Part shown: positions 8,171-16,974 of the stretch, in pieces
Position numbering within the stretch: the stretch's first letter is position 1
Layout: each line of letters begins with the position of its first letter
Assembly: GCA_029259345.1 (NCBI GenBank)
Contig: JAPDIX010000024.1
Span: 1 to 32,916, forward strand
DNA: 32,916 nucleotides
Direction: 5' to 3'
Source: Archaeoglobi archaeon
GTDB taxonomy: Archaea > Halobacteriota > Archaeoglobi > Archaeoglobales > Archaeoglobaceae
Position numbers and translations under genes: made by a program
Notes under the pieces: generated by a model
Told to the model about the DNA's origin: nothing
Databases searched by the model: none
The model's input: the letters and a program-made list of their open reading frames with translations, nothing else

Positions 8171-9760
8171 GTGAAAAAAATGGTCGAGTTCATAACATTT
8201 GAACAGGTTGCAGATCTCTTACGAAGTGGAGATGGTGTTTTTAGCTCAGGATTTGCGGGGATAACACACCCTGAGGCGATTAGTGCAGCAATTGAAAAAA
8301 GATTTCTTGAAACGGGATCACCGAAAAACCTCTCTTTGTTTTACTGCGCTGGTCAGGGTGCGGGTGAAGACAAGGGTCTAAACCATTTTGGGCACGAAGG
8401 TTTAGTCAAGTTTGTAATCGGTGGCCATTTTGGCTTTCACCCAAGACTTGTCAAGTTGATACTTGAAGATAAAATAGAAGCTTATGCATACCCACAGGGC
8501 GTTATCTCTCACTTGATTAGGGCAGCATCTGGTGGTAAACCTGGTATTATCACTCATATAGGTCTTGGAACATTTGTTGATCCTAGAAAAGACTGTGCTG
8601 CACTAAATTCGATTTCAAAAAGAAAATTTATCGAGCTAGTGGAGATCGACGGAAAGGAGTATTTATTTTATAAATCAGAACCCTTCAAAAAAGCAAATTT
8701 TGCCATAATCAGAGGCACAACAGCAGATGAAAATGGAAACATTACAATGGAAAAAGAGGCAGCAACACTTGAAGCGTTGAGTATAGCTACTTTGGCGAAA
8801 AACAATGGAGGGGTTGTTGTTGTCCAAGTGGAAAGAATAGCGAAAAAAGAAACATTCCATCCTCAAATGGTAAAAATTCCGGGTCATTTGGTAGACTATG
8901 TACTAAAAACACCCAGCGAAGATTACCACTGGCAAACATTTCAAGAAAAATATAACCCAGCGTATTCAGGTGAAATTAAAGTTCCACCTTCAGAATTTCC
9001 TAAACTTCCGTTAAATGAAAGAAAAATTATTGGGAGAAGAGCTGCATTCGAATTAAAATTAGGAAATATTGTAAATATAGGTATAGGTATGCCTGAGGCT
9101 GTCTCGCTTGTTGCTAGTGAGGAAGGTATTTTTGAGAATATAATACTTACCGTTGAAGATGGGGTGGTTGGAGGTGTGCCTGCAGGCGGATTAAGTTTTG
9201 GAGCATCGGTGAACCCATGGGCGATAATCGACCAGCCCTACATGTTCGACTTCTATGACGGGGGAGGAATAGAGATAGCGTTTTTAGGAATGGCTGAAGT
9301 AGACGAGGAAGGAAATGTTAACGTCAGTAAATTTGGCTCCCGACTACCTGGACCTGGGGGCTTCATCAATATCTCTCAAAGTGCCAAAAAGGTCGTATTC
9401 TGCGGTACCCTAACTGTTGGAGCAGAGCTTAAAATCGTAGATGAACAGTTGAAAATAGTAAAAGAGGGGAGAGCTAAAAAATTCGTGAAAAAAGTGGGAC
9501 ACGTAACCTTTAGTGGAGAGTACGCAGAGAAATTCGGTCAAGAAATTCTTTACGTGACTGAAAGAGCCGTATTTAAGTTATCAAAGAAGGGTTTGGAGTT
9601 AATAGAGTATGCACCAGGAATAGACATCGAAAAAGACGTTATTTCCCAAATGGAATTTGAACCAATAATAAAGGAGCCAAAAGAGATGGATCGTAGAATA
9701 TTTAGCAACAAAATAATGGATCTTAAAAATCTGTTACCTACAAAACAAAAGGTGAGGTGA
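8171..9760 (+). CDS. Family I CoA-transferase (fused alpha/beta; acetate/propionate or 3-oxoacid CoA-transferase-like), 529 aa
   Basis: 'GDGVFSSGFAGITHPEAISAAIEKRF', 'NIGIGMPEAVSLVASEEG' and 'LTVEDGVVGGVPAGG', which includes the expected catalytic Glu region. Confidence 0.88.
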   Translation: MKKMVEFITFEQVADLLRSGDGVFSSGFAGITHPEAISAAIEKRFLETGSPKNLSLFYCAGQGAGEDKGLNHFGHEGLVKFVIGGHFGFHPRLVKLILEDKIEAYAYPQGVISHLIRAASGGKPGIITHIGLGTFVDPRKDCAALNSISKRKFIELVEIDGKEYLFYKSEPFKKANFAIIRGTTADENGNITMEKEAATLEALSIATLAKNNGGVVVVQVERIAKKETFHPQMVKIPGHLVDYVLKTPSEDYHWQTFQEKYNPAYSGEIKVPPSEFPKLPLNERKIIGRRAAFELKLGNIVNIGIGMPEAVSLVASEEGIFENIILTVEDGVVGGVPAGGLSFGASVNPWAIIDQPYMFDFYDGGGIEIAFLGMAEVDEEGNVNVSKFGSRLPGPGGFINISQSAKKVVFCGTLTVGAELKIVDEQLKIVKEGRAKKFVKKVGHVTFSGEYAEKFGQEILYVTERAVFKLSKKGLELIEYAPGIDIEKDVISQMEFEPIIKEPKEMDRRIFSNKIMDLKNLLPTKQKVR

Positions 9761-9766
9761 TGTAAA

Positions 9767-10240
9767 ATGGTGGGTGAACCTAAATTTGAAGAGTTGTGGC
9801 AAAAATACAAAGCCTTAGGTGGAGAATTCAAAGAATTTAAGAAATTGAACTTGAAACCTGAAATTGGTGTTGAAATAAAATATGAAAAGAAAATAACAGA
9901 AGTAGATCTACATATGTTTGGATTAGTTTCTGGAGACCTTCAACCGCTACACTTTGACGAAGAATATGCCTCTAAAACAAGATTCAAGGGGAGAGTTGCT
10001 CATGGCATGCTAACAACAAGTTTAGTCTCAGCACCATTTGCTATGCTGGAGGGAACAGTGATCCTATTAGAATCTCACTTTAAGTACTTGGCTCCAGTAA
10101 GAATAGGCGACACAGTTCTGGTTAAGTGTGTTATTTCGGAGAAAGATGAAAAAGGAAGGTTCAAATCTAATGTCGAATGCTATGTTGGAGAGAAGAAAGT
10201 TGTAGATGGCTGGGTGAAGTTCTTAGTAGATTCTGACTAG
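9767..10240 (+). CDS. MaoC-like (R)-specific enoyl-CoA hydratase/dehydratase, 157 aa
   Basis: Hydratase-2 motif 'LVSGDLQPLHFDEEYASKTRFKGRVAHGML'. Starts 6 bp after the CoA-transferase stop. Confidence 0.88.
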   Translation: MVGEPKFEELWQKYKALGGEFKEFKKLNLKPEIGVEIKYEKKITEVDLHMFGLVSGDLQPLHFDEEYASKTRFKGRVAHGMLTTSLVSAPFAMLEGTVILLESHFKYLAPVRIGDTVLVKCVISEKDEKGRFKSNVECYVGEKKVVDGWVKFLVDSD

Positions 10241-10672
10241 TTCTGTTTAAACTTTTTTAACAATTTTTTTCGCCCAAGTTATAGGTAACTCCTCCTATAT
10301 GGGCTCCTTGTAGGCTTTCTCGAAAATCCCAAGAACTCCTCAGGCACCTCTTTTGCTATCGTTATAAATTCATCCGTTCTGTCAGCTAAGCTAGATTTTC
10401 CCCAACATTATTCACCCAGCCATCCGCAAGGCTTGCTTTGAACCAGTGTAACCAACTGATCGCTACCACTCTGCTAGTAACACAAGCTACCTCAACGCGC
10501 ATCGAGCTATTCATAGCTAAATCGATGTACTCGGCGAGCAAAAGACGAGGTAACTCGATATCCCTTGGCTCAACCCCGTTACCCTCGAAGGGCAGGCTCT
10601 ATAATTGCACGCTTTCTGACATCGGGGAGACGCCCGCACCTGAAAATTCAGAATAATAAAAAAATAGTGGAA

Positions 10673-12148
10673 TTATATTTCCATTATAGCTTTAATGTCT
10701 GGGTCAAGTTCCTCCTCTGTAGCTCCCTTTGTCACAAAAGAGACAAAGATCAGTGTCAAGATTGAAGCCATTATTGAGATTACGTAACTCGGTATTCCGT
10801 AAGGCATTGTGAAACCAAGACCCTTCTCCAGTATCAGAAATGCTATATTGGCTACCAACGCCACTGCCAAGCTTGCTACTGCACCCTCTCTTGTGGCCCT
10901 CTTCCAGTTCAGTCCGATGACGAAAACCGGAAATATCGCTGAGGCAAAGTATCCCCATCCGAGCGTTCCAAGAATGAGAACCATGTATCCTCCGTAGTAG
11001 CCGAAGATTAGGGCGAGTATCGTTATAACTACAGTCACGATTCTGCCCCAGAAGATTTGCCTCTTCTGGTCCAGTTCCTTTCCAAATGCCTTTGTCAAGT
11101 CTCTTGCGACTGCCGCTGAAGCTATAGCTATGAACCCACTAGCTGTAGACATGATAGCTGCTAGTAATCCTGCGTAGAGAAGGCCTGCCATCCATACGGG
11201 GAGGTGAGTTACAACGGCTATGGCAGCATCATCGGGTCTTTCTAATGGTGGCACAAATCCTTTTGCGACTAACCACAAAGCTGCATACCCTACGAATATC
11301 CACAGGAGACTGGTGAGCATGTATCCAAGTCCACTTACCACAGCACCCACTTTAAGATCTTTCCAATTTTTCAGGGTATAGAATTTTGTTGTTTGATGTG
11401 GTTGTGAACAATTGGTGAGCGAGAAAACCCACCACCAACATAGTGCGAGCATCCAGGTTCCTTTGCCTAACGGATCTATGAGTTTTGGATCCATTTGTTG
11501 TCCAACTGTTGTGAAAAGTCCTTCTGTACCTCCGGTCATGCCAAGAACCAATATAAGCGCGGCTATACCAGCAATGATCATGATAAGGCCCTGAAAGAAG
11601 TCTGTTAGAATGCTTGCAACCATTCCGCCTATGGCTGTGTAAGCCAGTACGACGCCAAAGGCCAGAAGAATTCCAACCTCCAAACTAACGCCAAGTAATC
11701 CGGCAACAACGATTCCTCCAGAGAGGACTTGAGTACCTAGATACGCCACAACACCAAGTAGAAGACTCAGCGCTAGTAATGCTCTAGCTGCATTGCTTTT
11801 ATATCTGTAGTACACTACATCTGGAAGAGAACCTATAGGTCTAACTTCAGCCATGAGTCTAAGTCTCTTACCCAGCATCCAAAAGCCAAACGCGAAACCG
11901 AACGGTGCGGTTAGAGTTATCCAAAGAGACGTAGCCCCTAGTTTATATACCATGCCTGGACCGCCAATGAATCCGAATCCGCTCATGACCGCTGCACACG
12001 AAGCAATACCCATCATAAAGGGTCCAAAGAGGCGGGTAGCACCGAAGTAGTGCTCGGATGTCTTGATCTTCCTAACACCAATGATTCCTATGATGAAGCT
12101 GAGAATAAAGTACCCAATAACGATAGTCGCTACAACCGGGTCTGTCAT
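10673..12148 (-). CDS. Sodium:solute symporter (SSS) family permease, 491 aa
   Basis: Multi-TM ORF with 'KTSEHYFGATRLFGPFMMGIASCAAVMSGFGFIGGPGMVYK' and 'AYTAIGGMVASILTDFFQGLIMI'. Confidence 0.9.
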   Translation of the reverse strand: MTDPVVATIVIGYFILSFIIGIIGVRKIKTSEHYFGATRLFGPFMMGIASCAAVMSGFGFIGGPGMVYKLGATSLWITLTAPFGFAFGFWMLGKRLRLMAEVRPIGSLPDVVYYRYKSNAARALLALSLLLGVVAYLGTQVLSGGIVVAGLLGVSLEVGILLAFGVVLAYTAIGGMVASILTDFFQGLIMIIAGIAALILVLGMTGGTEGLFTTVGQQMDPKLIDPLGKGTWMLALCWWWVFSLTNCSQPHQTTKFYTLKNWKDLKVGAVVSGLGYMLTSLLWIFVGYAALWLVAKGFVPPLERPDDAAIAVVTHLPVWMAGLLYAGLLAAIMSTASGFIAIASAAVARDLTKAFGKELDQKRQIFWGRIVTVVITILALIFGYYGGYMVLILGTLGWGYFASAIFPVFVIGLNWKRATREGAVASLAVALVANIAFLILEKGLGFTMPYGIPSYVISIMASILTLIFVSFVTKGATEEELDPDIKAIMEI

Positions 12149-12586
12149 CTACACACCTCCTAGGTTTTGCTCTTTGTATTTCTCCTCAAACTTCTTTACA
12201 TCCTCTTCACTAAGGACAGCTTTCTCGAAAAGCAGTGGGTACATTAGTGTCACTAGTACGAATAGTAGCAGCCACCATGTTGGGAAGAGTACAAAGAAGC
12301 CGGGGTGCATCCCAAGAATTGTGAAATCTGGGAAGACTCCTTTGTATAACTCCCAGTAGTAGAAGATTAGTGACAGGCAAATGCTCGATACGACGAATGT
12401 CGCGCCACCTACTGCAATGCCATATTTTACATTTTTTGTTGATGTTGCCAGTACTAGCCATATGCTAAGGTTAAGAAGCGCTAAGTACCCAAAAGCTTTG
12501 TAGGCGTTAGTCAGTGCTGTCACTGCTAGCAACAATGTTATCACTCCTTGCACTAATAAAATCCTATCTATCTTAGTCCAAGGCAT
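12149..12586 (-). CDS. Small membrane protein paired with the downstream symporter (145 aa, about 4 TM)
   Basis: Hydrophobic ORF abutting the symporter start with no gap on the same strand. Confidence 0.65.
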   Translation of the reverse strand: MPWTKIDRILLVQGVITLLLAVTALTNAYKAFGYLALLNLSIWLVLATSTKNVKYGIAVGGATFVVSSICLSLIFYYWELYKGVFPDFTILGMHPGFFVLFPTWWLLLFVLVTLMYPLLFEKAVLSEEDVKKFEEKYKEQNLGGV

Positions 12587-12620
12587 GATTTAATTTGCAC
12601 AAAACGTTTAATTTTTTTTT

Positions 12621-12634
12621 GTTAAAATGTTAAC
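12621..12634. promoter_or_regulatory. GTTAAAATGTTAAC inverted-repeat motif in the divergent symporter-2/regulator intergenic region
   Basis: Perfect arms GTTAA-N4-TTAAC, 35 bp upstream of the minus-strand start at 12586. Confidence 0.45.
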
Positions 12635-12806
12635 TTGATTAATCACTCGAAAAGAAAAGGGATAAATATCTATACTGTATTAAAAAATCGAAAACACGTT
12701 CATGGGTGCTACTCTTTATCTCAAAAATTGGGCAAAACTTTTAAATTCTTAATAATACTATCATCCAACATTAATTTCAACAATAGTCAACATCCGAGGG
12801 TGCAGA

Positions 12807-13556
12807 ATGTACATTGTGACTGTAGAAATGAAACAACCGGATTGTCCATTCGTCCTCACTTCCGAAGATGTAGAAGTCACGTATTTCTCACCATTCTGGG
12901 ACTTTAGGGAGAAAAATTTATTCGGTAGGATCTACATAACTGGAAAAAACTGTGAAGTAATTCAAACTTCAATAGAGATGTTAGAACTTCAACCAAACCT
13001 TCTTGAATTTGAACTTTTGTCAAGAGATGCTAAAGCGGTTTTAGCAAAGATAAGGATGGGAATAACAAACGCAATGGACATAGTAAGAAAGAACAATGGG
13101 TATATTGTAGGGCCATTCTTTATCAGAAAAGGTTGGGAAATATGGCAAATTGGATTTGATAAGAAAGAGTACATAGAGAATACTATTAGGGATTTAGAAA
13201 TGTCGCCAAACGAATTTAAAATAAAAAACCAGAACAATCTTACAATAGATCAATTTTCAAAGGTTATATGCAATGCTTCGCAAATTGCTGGTCTTATCAA
13301 TACTTTGGAAAATATTACTAAAGAAGAAAAGGACATTGTTAATGCACTAGTTGCGTATGGTTTTTACGATGATCCAAGAAAAATTAGTTTATCAGAACTT
13401 GCAAAAAAATTTGGGCTTACTGCTGCTGGAATGTCAAAAAAATTAAGGAAAATTGAGAAAAAAGTAATTGGCTCAGTTATACCCCTCATAGATCTTAATC
13501 AAGGAGAGTTTTCCTCCGATTTTTCTGAGTTGAAATTATCTAATCCGAAAAAATAA
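12807..13556 (+). CDS. Bacterio-opsin activator (Bat)-type HTH_10 domain transcriptional regulator, 249 aa
   Basis: C-terminal 'EEKDIVNALVAYGFYDDPRKISLSELAKKFGLTAAGMSKKLRKIEKKVI' is an HTH_10-like segment; archaeal-style N-terminal domain. Confidence 0.8.
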   Translation: MYIVTVEMKQPDCPFVLTSEDVEVTYFSPFWDFREKNLFGRIYITGKNCEVIQTSIEMLELQPNLLEFELLSRDAKAVLAKIRMGITNAMDIVRKNNGYIVGPFFIRKGWEIWQIGFDKKEYIENTIRDLEMSPNEFKIKNQNNLTIDQFSKVICNASQIAGLINTLENITKEEKDIVNALVAYGFYDDPRKISLSELAKKFGLTAAGMSKKLRKIEKKVIGSVIPLIDLNQGEFSSDFSELKLSNPKK

Positions 13557-13854
13557 ATAGGACGTGATGGCCGGAAAGTCTAATTGCCTTGATCTCCTCA
13601 GACTCTTCGTAGCTTCAGCCACTTCAACAACTCTCTTGGCTATCTGAGAACAAAGAGCGAAAATGGCACAACGGTATTGTTGCAACTGCAAGAAAGATTT
13701 AGTCTCTATTTATCAACTCCAGCCAAATATACACGAAGAGTTCAACATAAGTGGAATGAGACATTGTTAAAATGACTATACTCAGAGGAAAGGATACTGT
13801 AAATATCCAAATCCAAATCATAAATTTCTTATACTCAAGACGGAATGACGCTTC

Positions 13855-14772
13855 ATGTTCAAATTTAAGGCTGAACAAAAAATTTTCGAGGTTTATGGAG
13901 TAAAGGTTGGTGGAGAACCTGGACAACTCCCAACGGTGATGATCGGGAGTATTTTTTATCATGGCGACAAACTTGTAAAGGACGAAAAGAAAGGGATATT
14001 TGACAAGGATAGAGCTGAGGAATTACTAAAAAAGGAAGAGGAATTGGCACATCAAACAGGAAATCCGAGAATGGTAGACATTGTCGCTGCATCAACTACT
14101 GCTATGGAGAAGTATATTGAATTCATAGCCGACCATACAAACTCTCCCTTCCTTGTCGACGGCACAACAGAAGATGTTAAGATTGCTGGAGTAAAGTATG
14201 TTAGTGAAGTAGGATTATCTAGTCGAGCAATATACAATTCTATTTCTACCACAACTAAGCAAGAAGAGCTTATCGCAATCCGAGACTCAAAAATTACTTC
14301 TGCAATATTGCTGGCTATAAACACAAGAAGACCAACTATTGACGGCAGAATAGAGGTTTTAAGTGAAGAAAATGATGGTTTGATAAAAATAGCAAGTAAG
14401 TATGGAATTGAAAAACTACTTGTTGACCCCGGAGTTCTAGATTTACCCGATCCAGGTCCTGCAGCTAAAACTATACACATTATAAAAGAAAAGTTTGGAC
14501 TCCCAGCCGGATGTGCAGCACATAATGCCATAGATCTGTGGTCAAAACGTAAAAAGTTATCACATGATATCCGACTAATTGGTAATGTTGTAGCTAATAT
14601 TGTACCCACGATTATGGGTGCTGATTTTGTGTTTTATGGTCCCATAAGCAGAGCAGAACAAATATATCCGGCAATAGCATTAGCTGATGCTTACATAGCG
14701 TATTGCATGCAGCAGCAGTACAAAGTAAAACCTCTGACGAAAGATCATCCACTCTACAAGATTTTCAAATAA
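13855..14772 (+). CDS. mtrH: Tetrahydromethanopterin S-methyltransferase subunit H (MtrH) family methyltransferase, 305 aa, stand-alone
   Basis: 'MFKFKAEQKIFEVYGVKVGGEPGQLPTVMIGSIFYHGDKLV', 'YVSEVGLSSRAIYNSI' and 'GLPAGCAAHNA' match MtrH (from memory). No mtrA-G neighbours. Confidence 0.92.
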   Translation: MFKFKAEQKIFEVYGVKVGGEPGQLPTVMIGSIFYHGDKLVKDEKKGIFDKDRAEELLKKEEELAHQTGNPRMVDIVAASTTAMEKYIEFIADHTNSPFLVDGTTEDVKIAGVKYVSEVGLSSRAIYNSISTTTKQEELIAIRDSKITSAILLAINTRRPTIDGRIEVLSEENDGLIKIASKYGIEKLLVDPGVLDLPDPGPAAKTIHIIKEKFGLPAGCAAHNAIDLWSKRKKLSHDIRLIGNVVANIVPTIMGADFVFYGPISRAEQIYPAIALADAYIAYCMQQQYKVKPLTKDHPLYKIFK

Positions 14773-14959
14773 AATTGAAAATTTTGGTCGTATTCCAAGC
14801 TTTCGTGACCTCAATGATCTTACAACAGCCTCAACCGAGCCAAACTTTTCTGCTTTTCTTTCAACCTTTCCAGAACCTTGCAGGAACGAACTGACATTAT
14901 CGATAATATTTCGTCTGAATTCAACACTTGATAGTTCTCCATAGTTGCCTCATCAAAAT

Positions 14960-16351
14960 TTAGAAGTTAAGAATGGCCTCGAGTTTCAGCTTCCTCTCAA
15001 CCTCTCTTGCGATAACCTCCACCCAGTCATCTTCTCTTTTAATTTTCACACCGAGATACTTCCCCAGAGCATCTACAACATTTGCATTCCAGAACAAACC
15101 GTGCAGGTAGGTGCCCCAGCACATCCCATCCTCACTAACACACCCTTCATCCTCAAACAACGGCTTTGACGCCTCTGTAACGCCCTTGTGTATCTCATAG
15201 CCCCAGACTTCCTGCCCGGCAATCCTGTCCAGAATTACGACATTCCCCCTGACCCTCTTCACAACCTGAACCGTCCTCTTTCTGTAGTTCTCAAATCTCG
15301 TGACGGCATCAAGCAGCCCCAACCCCTTCACCCTGACTTTCCCATGCTCCACTCCATAATCAATCAGCTCCTTCCCCATAATCTGGTAGCCACCGCATAT
15401 CCCGATAACCGGAATCTTGCCCGCATTTCTGACGATTTCCTCACCGAGCCTTGACCTCTTCAGCTCCATCAAATCTGCAATGGTATCCTTCGTTCCCGGA
15501 ATTATGACTACCTCACATCCATCCAGCTCCGAATTCAGATCGAGAAAGCGCGTATATCTCCTTATAAACTCAAAATCCGTGAAGTTTGACACTCTGGGCA
15601 GCCTTACTATTCCCACCGGCCCCTCTTTTCCCCAGTCATCAATGTTCAGGGAGTCTTCTGAGGGAAAGTTGTAGTTAAGAAAGGGGAGCACCCCCAGAAC
15701 GGGAATGCCGGTCAGCTTCTCAAGCCGCATTATCCCGCTTTGCAGAATATCCTCCCTGCCCCTCAGCCTGTTTATAATGAATCCCTTCACCAATTTTCTG
15801 ACATCTTCGGGCAGAAGAGAGTAGGTGCCGAAAAGAGATGCAAACACACCTCCTCTGTCTATATCTCCGACAATGATTATGTCGGGCTTGGCAAACCTCA
15901 CGATGTGTATGTTCGCCAAATCCCTCTCGTAGAGGTTTATCTCGGCCATTCCACCCGCACCTTCAATAACCACAACATCGTACTCCTCAGCGAGGCTTGT
16001 GTATGCGTCCTCGACAACCTTCCTCAACCAGTCAACTTCTTCATAGTAATTCCTCGAATCCACATCACCAACGGCCTCACCCATCACAACAAGCTGAGAA
16101 GTAAAATTTCCTTTCGGCTTCAGCAGTATTGGATTCATCCTTTTATCCGGATCAATTCCGGCAGCAAAAGCCTGATAAGCCTGTGCTATCGCTATCTCCT
16201 TCCCATTTCTGGTCACGTATGAGTTAAGACTCATATTCTGAGCCTTAAAAGGGGCAACGTCGTAGCCCCTTTTCGCCAGAATTCGGCAGAGAGCGGCAAC
16301 AATTAAGCTCTTTCCGGCACTGCTTGTAGTTCCTCCGACCATAAGTGGCAT
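14960..16351 (-). CDS. cobQ: Cobyric acid synthase CobQ, 463 aa
   Basis: 'MVGGTTSSAGKSLIVAALCRILAKRGYDVAPFKAQNMSLNSYVT' and the GATase segment 'IPVIGICGGYQIMGKEL...GTYLHGLF'. Confidence 0.96.
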   Translation of the reverse strand: MPLMVGGTTSSAGKSLIVAALCRILAKRGYDVAPFKAQNMSLNSYVTRNGKEIAIAQAYQAFAAGIDPDKRMNPILLKPKGNFTSQLVVMGEAVGDVDSRNYYEEVDWLRKVVEDAYTSLAEEYDVVVIEGAGGMAEINLYERDLANIHIVRFAKPDIIIVGDIDRGGVFASLFGTYSLLPEDVRKLVKGFIINRLRGREDILQSGIMRLEKLTGIPVLGVLPFLNYNFPSEDSLNIDDWGKEGPVGIVRLPRVSNFTDFEFIRRYTRFLDLNSELDGCEVVIIPGTKDTIADLMELKRSRLGEEIVRNAGKIPVIGICGGYQIMGKELIDYGVEHGKVRVKGLGLLDAVTRFENYRKRTVQVVKRVRGNVVILDRIAGQEVWGYEIHKGVTEASKPLFEDEGCVSEDGMCWGTYLHGLFWNANVVDALGKYLGVKIKREDDWVEVIAREVERKLKLEAILNF

Positions 16352-16411
16352 CAGAAAAAGTAAACTAAACTCAAAATAAATTTATCTGTTATAAGGTTAA
16401 ATGGAATAAAA

Positions 16412-16948
16412 TCAGACTTTTCCCTTAAGCAGCTCTTCGCCCTTCTCAACAACTATTTTGGTAGGGGTCGGCATTTTCATTGCAGCCCTTCTCAGAGCCT
16501 CCTTCGCAATCTCAAAGTGCTCTGGTTTAACCCACACTGTCATTATCTTCGCTCCGGGCTTAACTCTTGCAGCCCTGCCAACCGGTTTGCCGAATGCAGC
16601 TCTCATTCCCTGTGAAATTCTGTCAGCTCCAGCACCAACAGCCATCTTGTGCTCTCTCAGAATGTGGTGTGGAAAGATTCGAAGCTTCAACTTGTAGTTA
16701 CTGCTTCCAGCGGTTCTCGCAACGTACTTATTTGCGATAACTCTTGCAGCCTCAAGAGCGTTCTCCCTAATTTGCACTGCTTCCTTAGCAACAAGTGTAA
16801 CCATGACTGGAAAGTCTGCGCTCTTGTTCCCCATGTCGAACATCCTGACTCTCATTCCCGGGACACCATCTATGTATTCAGTCCTTGTATAAGGCCTCTC
16901 AAGCCTTCTCCACATCCTCGCTGGTTTTCTTGCCATGCTCCTCCCCAC
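16412..16948 (-). CDS. rpl10e: 50S ribosomal protein L10e (L16/L10AE family)
   Basis: 'MARKPARMWRRLERPYTRTEYIDGVPGMRVRMFDMG' and 'FPHHILREHKMAVGAGADRISQGMRAAFGKPVG'. Confidence 0.96.
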   Translation of the reverse strand: MGRSMARKPARMWRRLERPYTRTEYIDGVPGMRVRMFDMGNKSADFPVMVTLVAKEAVQIRENALEAARVIANKYVARTAGSSNYKLKLRIFPHHILREHKMAVGAGADRISQGMRAAFGKPVGRAARVKPGAKIMTVWVKPEHFEIAKEALRRAAMKMPTPTKIVVEKGEELLKGKV

Positions 16949-16974
16949 TTCGTTATGTCAAATAAACCTTTCCA

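Noticed and set aside
10438-10656. 72-aa plus-strand ORF between MaoC and symporter 2
   Set aside because: No recognisable protein features; the minus strand looks more coding-like but interrupted.
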